Origin: Methanomicrobiales archaeon
GTDB taxonomy: Archaea > Halobacteriota > Methanomicrobia > Methanomicrobiales > JACTUA01
Length of the DNA: 22,825 nt
Assembly (NCBI GenBank): GCA_028678965.1
Contig: JAJRCM010000048.1
Location: forward strand, 1-22,825
Direction of reading: 5' to 3'
Shown here one piece after another: positions 1 to 7,132 of the stretch; position 1 is the stretch's first letter, and the number at the start of each line of letters is the position of its first letter. The notes below the pieces were generated by a model that saw only the letters and a program-made list of their open reading frames with translations, was not told the origin of the DNA and did no database searches. The position numbers and the translations under genes were made by a program.

Positions 1-2
1 AG

Positions 3-950
3 TGGTGCCTTCGGGTAGAACGGAGGAAAGGCGAGGAGACCAGGCAACGACTCCTTCAGGAGGGATTGCTGGATCGGCGGCTCAAAATATCGGCAGATGG
101 TGATATGCTCATCTTTCCCCTTGTCAATCCTCGTGCTGATGGCGAACGTGCCAGCTTTGAGGAACTGGAGGAACCAAAGCCCCTCCCCCGTCACGAGCTT
201 GTCGGGGGAATAGCCATCATGCTGGACCATGATCGGGCCAGTGCCGCGGAGCTCCTCTCGTCTCGCCCATCCATCCATACTGTCCTTTTCCCTATGAGTG
301 CTGTTGAAGGGACATACCGGACGCGACGTTTCGAGGTGCTAGCCGGTCGGGAGACCACCCGTACAGAGTATGTTGAGTATGGTCATTGCTTCACTATTGA
401 CCTCAGTGTCGCGTATTTTTCTGCACGGCTCTCAGGGGAACGGCAGCGGATACTCTCACGCATGAGGGTGGGTGAACGTGTCCTCGATATGTTCGCGGGA
501 GTGGGCCCCTTTGCCATCACACTCGCTGCAAAGGCGAGCCTTGTCTGGGCGGTGGATATCAACCCTGAGGCAGCTTCCCTGATGATAGAGAACATCGTGA
601 GAAATCGCTGCACCTCCATCGTTCCCGTGCTTGCTGATGCCACCCACCTCACCCGGATCATTCGCACTCCCTTTGATCGGGTGATCATGAACCTGCCCAT
701 GGGGTCCCTCCACTTTCTGGAGATGGCGTTCACCCTTTGCCAGCCCGGTGGCACTATCCACTTCTATGTCATAGAGTCCTCGTGGGGCACATTCATACCA
801 TTACTCGATGCGTTTCCGGTGGCGAAGGTGGAGGAGCGGCAGATCAGATCGTACTCCCCTACCCACTGGCATGCGGTCTATGATATCGAGGTTGCGGAGA
901 GCGATGAAAAAAAGAGCGGCCTTCAGGCTGCAACGAACTTTGTTCCGTAG
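3..950 (+). CDS. trm5: tRNA (guanine-37-N1)-methyltransferase Trm5 (5'-partial)
   Basis: Archaeal Trm5 transfers a methyl group from S-adenosylmethionine to N1 of G37 next to the anticodon, which prevents frameshifting. The class I methyltransferase core is visible: the SAM-binding loop DMFAGVGPFAI, an acidic residue after the second strand (AVDINPEA) and the catalytic-type NLP motif in MNLPMGS. A TTG at 66 is the first possible start inside the window. The frame is open right back to the left edge, though, and the upstream codons read like the normal Trm5 N-terminus (a WCLRVERRKGEETRQRLL-like stretch ahead of GLLDRRLKI), so the true start lies just outside. The 3' end overlaps the convergent DUF35 gene by 28 bases. 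Identification rests on motif and layout recognition and is firm. Confidence 0.9.
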   Translation, partial: WCLRVERRKGEETRQRLLQEGLLDRRLKISADGDMLIFPLVNPRADGERASFEELEEPKPLPRHELVGGIAIMLDHDRASAAELLSSRPSIHTVLFPMSAVEGTYRTRRFEVLAGRETTRTEYVEYGHCFTIDLSVAYFSARLSGERQRILSRMRVGERVLDMFAGVGPFAITLAAKASLVWAVDINPEAASLMIENIVRNRCTSIVPVLADATHLTRIIRTPFDRVIMNLPMGSLHFLEMAFTLCQPGGTIHFYVIESSWGTFIPLLDAFPVAKVEERQIRSYSPTHWHAVYDIEVAESDEKKSGLQAATNFVP

Positions 951-1312
951 TGGATGACGCCGCTCTTACCATCTGACCCGATCCGGCGGAAAACCTTCTT
1001 GACCCGCATCCCGATGTGCGCTTCCTCTGGCGGGCAGGATATCTGCGCGGTCAATCGGGGGCCTTCATCCAGCTGGATGATGGCCAGCACATACGGTGTA
1101 GCATATTCGAACTGATCGCTTGCCGTACGGATGACGGTATAGGTAATAACGGTGCCCTCTCCCTTGAATTGGTAATCAATAATCTTTCCGTTGCGCCGGC
1201 AGGATGGACAGAATGATCGCGGGGGGAAAAAGTACCTTCCGCAGGCGACGCATCGTGTCCCAATTAGATTATATCGCTGGGGTATCTTCCTCCAGAATCG
1301 GGCAACCGACAT
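923..1312 (-). CDS. DUF35 zinc-ribbon/OB-fold protein of the thiolase-HMG-CoA synthase complex
   Basis: A 129-residue protein with an N-terminal rubredoxin-like zinc ribbon (C21, C24, C35, C38 in CVACG and CPSC) followed by an OB fold beginning around GEGTVITYTVI. In archaea this family bridges acetoacetyl-CoA thiolase and HMG-CoA synthase and is thought to form a shared CoA-binding site that channels acetoacetyl-CoA. It is the last gene of the operon, directly after thiolase. I chose the ATG at 1312, which forms a TGATG overlap with the thiolase stop. An in-frame GTG at 1318 is an alternative. Its 3' end overlaps convergent trm5. Family assignment is strong; the complex role is from knowledge of homologues. 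Confidence 0.88.
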   Translation of the reverse strand: MSVARFWRKIPQRYNLIGTRCVACGRYFFPPRSFCPSCRRNGKIIDYQFKGEGTVITYTVIRTASDQFEYATPYVLAIIQLDEGPRLTAQISCPPEEAHIGMRVKKVFRRIGSDGKSGVIHYGTKFVAA

Positions 1313-2475
1313 CAGCACGCCCCCAGGATATGTATCACCACAGTGGCACCAGTACCACCAACGTTGTGCGTCATCCCCCTCTCTGCCTCTATCTGCCTTT
1401 TACCGGCTTCCCCGCGGAGCTGCAGGACCACCTCATAGATCTGTTTGATACCGGTCGCTCCTACCGGATGACCGCACGCTTTGAGGCCGCCACTGGTATT
1501 CACGGGAAGGTCGCCATGAAGAGCGGTCACCCCGTCTTCAGTCAGCTGTCCCGCTTCACCCTTGGTGCAGAATCCCAGGTCTTCGATGGCGCATATCTCG
1601 CCGATGGTGAAGCAGTCATGGACCTCCACGAGATCGATATCCCGGTGAGTGAGTCCTGCCTGGTGGAAGGCTCTCTTTCCTGCTTCTACCGTTGCATCGA
1701 GGGTGGAAATATCGCGCCGATCGTGAAGGGCAATGGTATCACTGGCCTGTGCACTGGCCAAGACTTTGATGGGGGTATCGGTGAATTGTTTTGCGATTTC
1801 CAGTGGTGCGAGGATAACCGCTGCGGCACCATCGGTGATCGGAGAACAATCGAAAAGCCGGAGAGGATCCGCCACAAGAGATGAAGAGAGTACGGTCTCG
1901 ATGCTGATTTCCTGCTGGAACTGAGCAATGGGGTTTCGGGCCCCGTTGAAGTGATTCTTCACTGCTACCTGCGCCAGCTGCTCTCGGGTGAGGGGATAAC
2001 GGTGCATGTAATCATGGGCAATCATCGCGTACAGTCCGGGAAATGTGGCACCCATGAATCCTTCCCATTCCCTGTCCGCTGCACTGGCAAGTGTGTCAAC
2101 GGTCTGGCCAGGGGTGATATCCGTCATCTTCTCCACTCCGGCCGCAACCACAATGGTTGACATGCCGCTTGCAACTGCTGTTATCGCCTGTCTGAAGGCA
2201 AGACCTCCGGATGCACAGGCAGCTTCCACCCGGGTGGATGGGATGTGTTTTGTCGCCAATCCTGCATAATCGGCGATTAGCGCACCAATATGCTCCTGCT
2301 CGATGAACCGTCCGGCACTCATATTTCCCACAAAAAGGGCATCAATCTGTTCACCGGAAAGGTTCGCGTCCTCAAGGGCGAGTGCCCCTGCCTCAATGAA
2401 GAGGTCCCTGAACGAGTGGTTCCACTTCTCTCCGAACGTGGTGCACCCGACTCCAATCACTGCAACGTCCTTCAT
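1312..2475 (-). CDS. acetyl-CoA C-acetyltransferase (thiolase)
   Basis: Thiolase-fold enzyme of 387 residues condensing two acetyl-CoA into acetoacetyl-CoA, the first step of the mevalonate route to archaeal isoprenoid lipids. The nucleophilic cysteine is C87 in EAACASGG. Histidines H286 (EVHDCF) and H336 ([10 protein letters not shown]) match the other active-site elements. It resembles the archaeal SCP2-type thiolases that work with DUF35 partners rather than bacterial AtoB. The start ATG at 2475 overlaps the HMG-CoA synthase stop (ATGA) and the stop overlaps the DUF35 start, so the three are almost certainly translationally coupled. The reaction is unfavourable in the condensing direction, which fits direct coupling to the next enzyme. 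Confidence 0.93.
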   Translation of the reverse strand: MKDVAVIGVGCTTFGEKWNHSFRDLFIEAGALALEDANLSGEQIDALFVGNMSAGRFIEQEHIGALIADYAGLATKHIPSTRVEAACASGGLAFRQAITAVASGMSTIVVAAGVEKMTDITPGQTVDTLASAADREWEGFMGATFPGLYAMIAHDYMHRYPLTREQLAQVAVKNHFNGARNPIAQFQQEISIETVLSSSLVADPLRLFDCSPITDGAAAVILAPLEIAKQFTDTPIKVLASAQASDTIALHDRRDISTLDATVEAGKRAFHQAGLTHRDIDLVEVHDCFTIGEICAIEDLGFCTKGEAGQLTEDGVTALHGDLPVNTSGGLKACGHPVGATGIKQIYEVVLQLRGEAGKRQIEAERGMTHNVGGTGATVVIHILGAC

Positions 2476-3527
2476 GCCTGCATCACGAATTTTCCTTTAT
2501 GCTTGGCGTACTGGGCATAATCAACATAGATAGGATCCTTCAACAGGTCCTCTACGGTGGGTGCCCCAGAACGGTTATACAGGTCACGGCATTCAATCAT
2601 ATCGGTGACCTGGAGATCAAAGGCATCACTCCCTGCTCCTGATCCGAATGAAGTAACGAAAATTCGATCTCCTGGTTTGGCCACATCCAGGGTGGCAGCA
2701 AGCCCAATCATCGATGAGCCGCTGTAGGTATTACCCAGGTGGGGCACTACCAGCCCGGGTTTGATCTGTTCCGCAGAAAATCCAAGCAGCTGGGCTACTT
2801 TGCGGGGAAATTTTGCATTGGGCTGGTGAAAGACGGCATAGTCGTAATCCTGTGCGCTGGTGCTTATCTGCTCCATAAGCATACGAGCCGCTCCCTGCAC
2901 ATGCCGGAAGTAGCCAGGATCGCCAGTAAACCTTCCTCCGTGTCGGGGATACTCTTCACCACTCCTCCGCCAGAAATCGGGGGTGTCCGTGGTAAACGAA
3001 CAGGTGCGGTTGATAATGGCGATAGGGTCCTCTCTACCGATGAGGAATGCTGCTCCCCCTGCTGCCGCAGTGTACTCCAGTGCATCCCCGGGAGCTCCCT
3101 GGGAAACATCTGAACCAACCGCGAGCCCATTCTCGATAATACCGCTGATCACCAGACCCATACATATCTGGATCCCGGCAGTCCCTGCTTTGCAGGCGAA
3201 TTCAATGTCTGCTGCGGTCATAGCAGGGGTGGCTCCGATGGCTTCCCCTACCGTGCAGGCTGTTGGTTTCACTGCATACGGGTGGGATTCGCTCCCCACA
3301 TAGACGGCCCCGATGGTCTGGGGATTGATCCGCCGTTTCTTCAGTGCGTTCCTGGCTGCCTCGACCGCGATGGTCGCAGTATCCTCGTCAAGATCGGGTA
3401 CTGACTTCTCATAGACCCCTAGACCCCCCATGATATCTTCAGCGTTTGCTCCCCATACCCTCGCGATCTCGGTTACTCTGATCCTGAATCGGGGGATATA
3501 GACGCCATAGGTAATGATTCCTACCAT
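2472..3527 (-). CDS. hydroxymethylglutaryl-CoA synthase
   Basis: Archaeal HMG-CoA synthase, 351 residues, joining acetyl-CoA and acetoacetyl-CoA to HMG-CoA for mevalonate synthesis. Catalytic elements seen are E80 ([10 protein letters not shown]), nucleophile C112 ([10 protein letters not shown]) and H234 ([10 protein letters not shown]). The open frame extends upstream to 3578, but the family begins MVGIITYG. The ATG at 3527 has GAGGG about seven bases upstream and overlaps the stop of the regulator gene, so I start there. Together with thiolase and DUF35 it forms the archaeal acetyl-CoA to HMG-CoA module. HMG-CoA reductase is not in this window. Confidence 0.95.
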   Translation of the reverse strand: MVGIITYGVYIPRFRIRVTEIARVWGANAEDIMGGLGVYEKSVPDLDEDTATIAVEAARNALKKRRINPQTIGAVYVGSESHPYAVKPTACTVGEAIGATPAMTAADIEFACKAGTAGIQICMGLVISGIIENGLAVGSDVSQGAPGDALEYTAAAGGAAFLIGREDPIAIINRTCSFTTDTPDFWRRSGEEYPRHGGRFTGDPGYFRHVQGAARMLMEQISTSAQDYDYAVFHQPNAKFPRKVAQLLGFSAEQIKPGLVVPHLGNTYSGSSMIGLAATLDVAKPGDRIFVTSFGSGAGSDAFDLQVTDMIECRDLYNRSGAPTVEDLLKDPIYVDYAQYAKHKGKFVMQA

Positions 3528-4234
3528 GATTTTTCCCTCAAATTCTGGATAATCTGTTCCACTCCCATACCGGTGCACAGAACCGTTATCCGGTCTTTTT
3601 CAGCCAGCCGTGGAACCAGCGGATGTACCTGCTCGGGAACGATTCCCTGGAGGATAACACACCGCGGTTTGAACGGTGTTACCCGGATAGCCACCATCGG
3701 TGATTTTCCATTAGTGACATCAACAAAGATGAGTGCACGTTCAGTACTCCACCCATAGATGCGGTTGAACTCGTTGGAAGAGAGCTGCAGAATGGCATTC
3801 AGGCTATTGATGATGGTATAGCCATAGATGGATTGATCGAGTGACCCTGCAATCAGGCTTGCCTCAATGGCATCGGTAAAATCCGTAAGAGGGACCGGTG
3901 ATGCGTACTCATGAAGATCATAAATCACCTCACCATCGTCAAAATCAGAATACAGGATTCTCGCAAATTTTTTGATGTTTTTTCCGCCATTATCCTCATC
4001 GATGGCGAGGATGCTATCCACTATCTTTCCCACCACCGCCGTGCCAGGACTCTTTCGTCTCCCGCTCTCATAATCACTGATCACGGAGGGAGAGACGCTC
4101 AGGCGATCTGCAAGGATTCCCTGCGGAATATTAAAACTGATGCGCCACTTTTTCAGCGCTTTTCCAGGGGAATCAGCTAGGGTGATCTCGCCAGCCATCT
4201 TCTCTGCGAGCTGGTACCGCAGGTCTGATTTCAT
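3521..4234 (-). CDS. XRE-type HTH transcriptional regulator linked to mevalonate genes
   Basis: A 237-residue protein. Residues about 26-80 form a helix-turn-helix of the Cro/XRE kind, with the recognition segment [19 protein letters not shown]. The rest (about 85-237) is an alpha/beta domain with no motif I can name; it ends in a segment containing [20 protein letters not shown]. Homologues lie directly upstream of HMG-CoA synthase in many methanogens, so a role in controlling this operon, perhaps by sensing a pathway metabolite, is a reasonable inference but not shown here. It is the first gene of the operon, with a TATA-like TTATTTAA about 30 bases ahead of its ATG. Its stop overlaps the HMG-CoA synthase start. 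Confidence 0.82.
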   Translation of the reverse strand: MKSDLRYQLAEKMAGEITLADSPGKALKKWRISFNIPQGILADRLSVSPSVISDYESGRRKSPGTAVVGKIVDSILAIDEDNGGKNIKKFARILYSDFDDGEVIYDLHEYASPVPLTDFTDAIEASLIAGSLDQSIYGYTIINSLNAILQLSSNEFNRIYGWSTERALIFVDVTNGKSPMVAIRVTPFKPRCVILQGIVPEQVHPLVPRLAEKDRITVLCTGMGVEQIIQNLREKSW

Positions 4235-4260
4235 TGCCCTCTATTGTTTACCCCCCGTGT

Positions 4261-4275
4261 TAAATAATTAACGAA
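4261..4275 (-). promoter_or_regulatory. TATA-like box for the mevalonate operon
   Basis: Read on the minus strand the segment is TTAATTATTTAA, centred about 30 bases before the regulator ATG at 4234. That spacing predicts a leaderless or nearly leaderless transcript. The same 113-base interval also serves the plus-strand riboflavin genes. Confidence 0.5.
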
Positions 4276-4311
4276 TGATACTTCGACATTTCACGAACCT
4301 CTCACTGGTAA

Positions 4312-4323
4312 TCCATATATAGT
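4312..4323 (+). promoter_or_regulatory. TATA box for riboflavin kinase operon
   Basis: CATATATAGT lies about 28 bases before the ATG at 4348, giving a predicted start of transcription at or just before the start codon. No Shine-Dalgarno is present. Any operator for the HTH domain of the kinase would be expected nearby. I see only a weak CGAA-six-base-TTCG inverted repeat at about 4273-4286. Confidence 0.6.
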
Positions 4324-4347
4324 ATGCATCTCAATTTTGTTAGGTAG

Positions 4348-5010
4348 ATGCTTCCCGAAGACCTGCAGTGCCTAAAAACAATTGGCATCATGGGCGGTTG
4401 CCGGGGCCCGGTATGGGTATCCTCTCAGACGCTCGCCGCCTCTCTCGAAACCAGTCCCCAGACCGCTTCAAGGCGCCTGAAATCACTCGAGGAACAGATG
4501 GCCATCACCCGCTTTATGCGCCCTGATGGACAGCAGATAGCCATCACGCGGCTGGGTGAGGATATCCTCCACCGTGAATTCACTGAGTACTGCAGCATCT
4601 TTGAGCGATTGGGAAGAGAATTTGTCATGTCCGGTGTGGTTATCAGCGGTCTGGGAGAGGGACGGTACTACATGAGCCTGGATCATTATCGTACCCAGTT
4701 CGCTGATACACTGGGATTCATTCCCTATCCCGGCACCCTGAATATCCGGCTTACCCCGGCGAGTGTTGAGATCCGCAAGAAGCTGGACGCCCTGAAGTGG
4801 ACACGCATCCAGGGTTTTACCTCGGAGAACAGAACGTTTGGGGATGCGAGGTCCCTACCCTGCCGGATCGGTGATATCGCTTGCGGGATTGTCGTTCCTG
4901 GCCGCTCCCACTACCCTGAGGATATCATCGAAATTATCGCCCCTGTCGAATTGAGGAGGGTGCTCGGCCTCACCGATGGGGATTCGATCAGCGTGGAGGT
5001 AATACCATGA
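4348..5010 (+). CDS. ribK: CTP-dependent riboflavin kinase with N-terminal HTH (RbkR type)
   Basis: A 220-residue, two-domain protein. Residues about 1-80 are a winged helix-turn-helix (SSQTLAASLETSPQTASRRLKSLE). Residues about 95-220 are the archaeal DUF120 riboflavin kinase, which makes FMN from riboflavin using CTP instead of ATP. Kinase landmarks are GLGEGRYYMS, PYPGTLNI, RTFG and the C-terminal DGDSISVEV. In several archaea this fusion is RbkR, which both makes FMN and represses riboflavin genes, so autoregulation of this two-gene operon is likely by analogy. ribB follows with an ATGA overlap. Kinase identity is firm; the regulatory role is inferred from the family. Confidence 0.92.
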   Translation: MLPEDLQCLKTIGIMGGCRGPVWVSSQTLAASLETSPQTASRRLKSLEEQMAITRFMRPDGQQIAITRLGEDILHREFTEYCSIFERLGREFVMSGVVISGLGEGRYYMSLDHYRTQFADTLGFIPYPGTLNIRLTPASVEIRKKLDALKWTRIQGFTSENRTFGDARSLPCRIGDIACGIVVPGRSHYPEDIIEIIAPVELRRVLGLTDGDSISVEVIP

Positions 5011-5711
5011 CCCAGATAGAGGCGGCGTTTGAGGCGATTCGCGAGGGGAAATTTATCCTTCTCTATGATTTTGATTCCAGGGAGCGGGAGACCGATTTCG
5101 CCATCTGTGCCGATGCCCTCACCTCCACCCATATTCGGACTATGCGGAAAGATGGAGGGGGGCTCATCTGCACCGCTATCCACCCCATAGCGGCGAAACG
5201 CCTCCACCTTCCCTTTGCCTATGAATTGCTACGGGAGTCAGGCGTGGTGGAACAGATAGGGGAGGTTCCCTATGACCCTAAAAATCGCTCATCGTTCTCT
5301 CTGTGGGTAAATCACCGATCCACCTTCACCGGTATCACTGATCGAGACAGGGCTGCGACCATCAACGCAATTGCAGACCAGGTGAGACAATCGCTCAATG
5401 GGGGTGGAGCAAATTTCGCGGCACAGTTCAGGACACCCGGGCATGTCGCTATCCTCCGAGCTGCAGACCGGCTCCTGGACCAGCGTCATGGCCAGACAGA
5501 ACTCTCAGTTGCCCTGGCACTAGGGGCGGGGGTAGTTCCCGCGATGGTGATCTGTGAGATGCTGGATGATGAGACCGGTCTCGCCATGAACCGTGATGAT
5601 GCTATGGCGTATGCAGAACGTCACGGACTTGTCTTTGTTGATGGAGAGATGGTGATGAAGTGGTGGGATACTGCCCGGGATGAACTTCTCCACCTCATCG
5701 GGGACCGTTAA
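5007..5711 (+). CDS. ribB: 3,4-dihydroxy-2-butanone 4-phosphate synthase
   Basis: RibB converts ribulose 5-phosphate to 3,4-dihydroxy-2-butanone 4-phosphate, the four-carbon donor for the riboflavin xylene ring. The 234-residue protein has the acidic metal-binding loop DFDSRERETDF (about 21-31), SFSLWVNHR, the TGITDRDRAATI segment, FRTPGHVAIL, RHGQTE and ICEMLDDETG, all characteristic of the family. It is stand-alone, as in archaea, without the GTP cyclohydrolase II half found in many bacteria. The start overlaps the ribK stop, and the pair supplies flavin. Confidence 0.95.
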   Translation: MTQIEAAFEAIREGKFILLYDFDSRERETDFAICADALTSTHIRTMRKDGGGLICTAIHPIAAKRLHLPFAYELLRESGVVEQIGEVPYDPKNRSSFSLWVNHRSTFTGITDRDRAATINAIADQVRQSLNGGGANFAAQFRTPGHVAILRAADRLLDQRHGQTELSVALALGAGVVPAMVICEMLDDETGLAMNRDDAMAYAERHGLVFVDGEMVMKWWDTARDELLHLIGDR

Positions 5712-5723
5712 TACAAGGGTGAG

Positions 5724-5897
5724 CTATTTCTTTCCTAATTTTTTGAGGGCCTCTTCAGGAAGTTTCTTCGCGATATCCATCTTACTCGGGCAACGCCCCA
5801 GTGAGATTCCCCTTTTTTTAGCCTCTTCCTTCAAATCCTTGGCGCTGATGTCTTTGATCACGCTCTTCAGCTCTGCTTCTTTCAATCCGATCACCAA
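5724..5897 (-). CDS. small lysine-rich hypothetical protein, SAP-like
   Basis: A 57-codon ORF with no ATG start. The first legal start after the upstream stop is TTG at 5897, followed immediately by GTG at 5894. The product is strongly charged and helix-prone: SAKDLKEEAKKRGISLGRCP, then SKMDIAKKLPEEALKKLGKK. The layout resembles a SAP-type or lipoyl-peripheral-subunit-type helix-turn-helix (helix, short GISLGRCPSK loop, helix). A TATA-like GTTTATG on the minus strand at about 5920-5926 sits about 25 bases before the TTG, fitting leaderless expression. It is convergent with ribB and divergent from the next gene. Function is unknown. It could also be an N-terminally truncated remnant, since the frame stays open upstream to about 6005 without any start codon. 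Confidence 0.5.
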   Translation of the reverse strand: MVIGLKEAELKSVIKDISAKDLKEEAKKRGISLGRCPSKMDIAKKLPEEALKKLGKK

Positions 5898-5977
5898 GCG
5901 TGAATACCGTTCCTCTCCACATAAACTTTTGCTGGGAACAGCATAGCTTCTAAGTACTCTGAACCCGCCGGTGCGAT

Positions 5978-6271
5978 ATGAGTCTCTTAAAGGATATCCT
6001 TCTCGTTATTGCATTTCTCTTCACCAATCCCTTTGTCCCTGATTGGGGACTCCAACTTATCGTAGCGACGGCAATCGGGATGCTCCTTCCTGAGTTGATT
6101 GTGAGCCCTCTTGACCGTACTATCTCCAGAATTCCAGGTGTCCCCCGGTTCAAGTCATTCCTGGCAAAAAATCGTCGCCTCCAGCAGATTATCCCACGAA
6201 TTATCGCGGGATACGTGGTTACGTACTTCATCGGCTGGACGAGTCTGGTCATCGCACTCTTCCTGTCCTGA
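5978..6271 (+). CDS. small integral membrane protein of unknown function
   Basis: A 97-residue protein with hydrophobic segments at about 5-20, 25-44 and 73-95. Between the last two lies a basic loop (SRIPGVPRFKSFLAKNRR). I do not recognise a named family. The strong hydrophobic segments separated by a positively charged loop make a real membrane protein more likely than a chance frame. A weak AT-rich element (TTCTAAGTAC) lies about 27 bases upstream of the ATG. It stands alone between two minus-strand genes. Confidence 0.6.
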   Translation: MSLLKDILLVIAFLFTNPFVPDWGLQLIVATAIGMLLPELIVSPLDRTISRIPGVPRFKSFLAKNRRLQQIIPRIIAGYVVTYFIGWTSLVIALFLS

Positions 6272-6544
6272 CTCCCCACGGGGGGCGTTACGAGGGTATC
6301 CACTCTGACATCGAGCATCACAACGGCTGTTCCTCATTCCAAACCATGTGAAGAATTGTCGTCCATGGTATGAATGTAGAATTCCTTTTTCAATCTATAT
6401 CCTGAATGGAGTGGACTATTGAAGGGAAACGACGGTTTCTGAATGAAATCGGGTTCCCCACGCCGGAAAGGATGAGGCTAATCCCTTCTGTCTGCCAAGC
6501 CCACACATAATGGAGTGGTTGATTGTGCGAATTCATCAAAAAAA
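6272..6544. other. intergenic stretch with a short repeat and no convincing gene
   Basis: Two copies of AATGGAGTGG lie at 6405-6414 and 6509-6518, and each opens a tiny reading frame starting MEW (6406-6510, 34 codons; 6510-6560, 16 codons). A TATA-like CTATATC lies at about 6395-6401, too close to the first ATG to serve it. ACCATG (6343-6348) and CATGGT (6364-6369) form a weak inverted repeat. I see no tRNA or other known RNA. Confidence 0.4.
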
Positions 6545-7132
6545 TTACAATTTCAATTGAGCAAGCGCATTGTACACCATTGTACGATACAAGGAGGGAT
6601 CAGTGTGGTAATGCTCAAGCGCTTTCCGCGAGTCTTCATCCTTCCCCAGTGTATCCAGACGGTCCAGCGTGCTCCGGGCAGTATCGAGAATCCAGAGGTT
6701 TCTGGTCTCGGCGTCGACCGAGGTGATTGACTCAGCCCTCACCGAGATAAGGACTGCTCCGCTGGGGGATTCATAGACATTCGGTTTTCCCACCACTGCC
6801 ACGAATGCGGGGGGTTCAATACGAGCAATCTGCTGCATTGCATCCGGCTGGTAGCTCCCTGCCATGATAAAGAACGTTCCTGTGGGATCAGCGATGCGGG
6901 CGTGATAGAAGAGGTTCTGATCTCCCCGGCGTTCTTTTTCAGTGAGAGTACCCACGATGAACACCCTATTGGCCCGTACACCGGTGGGGAGAAGGATGAA
7001 GCCCGGGCTCTTCTCCTCCATCGTTTCACGGAAATGCAGCCTACTCTCCCGCAGCTCCTGAGCAAACACCCGGCGTGCCGGTTCCCGCTCAAACCCCCCT
7101 CCCTGACGAGGTAAACTCCCCTGCCCGTTCAT
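6545..7132 (-). CDS. RPA-associated OB-fold protein (COG3390 type)
   Basis: A 195-residue protein. It has a basic N-terminus (GFEREPARRVFAQELRES), a central OB fold at about 55-145 beginning NRVFIVGTLTEKERR and running through ADPTGTFFIMAG, and a C-terminal helical part ending YNALAQLKL. It matches the archaeal family encoded next to replication protein A, whose members associate with the RPA single-strand DNA binding protein. It overlaps the rpa gene by four bases (ATGA), implying coupled translation and a fixed stoichiometry. The DNA repair/replication role is from the family. No enzymatic motif is present. Confidence 0.82.
   Translation of the reverse strand: MNGQGSLPRQGGGFEREPARRVFAQELRESRLHFRETMEEKSPGFILLPTGVRANRVFIVGTLTEKERRGDQNLFYHARIADPTGTFFIMAGSYQPDAMQQIARIEPPAFVAVVGKPNVYESPSGAVLISVRAESITSVDAETRNLWILDTARSTLDRLDTLGKDEDSRKALEHYHTDPSLYRTMVYNALAQLKL

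Noticed and set aside
66..68. TTG as the real start of trm5
   Set aside because: The frame is open to the left edge and the upstream codons match the expected N-terminus of archaeal Trm5, so the gene is cut by the window rather than starting here.
6272..6544. tRNA or box C/D guide RNA in the gap before the RPA genes
   Set aside because: No T-loop sequence, acceptor-stem pairing or properly spaced C and D boxes could be found.
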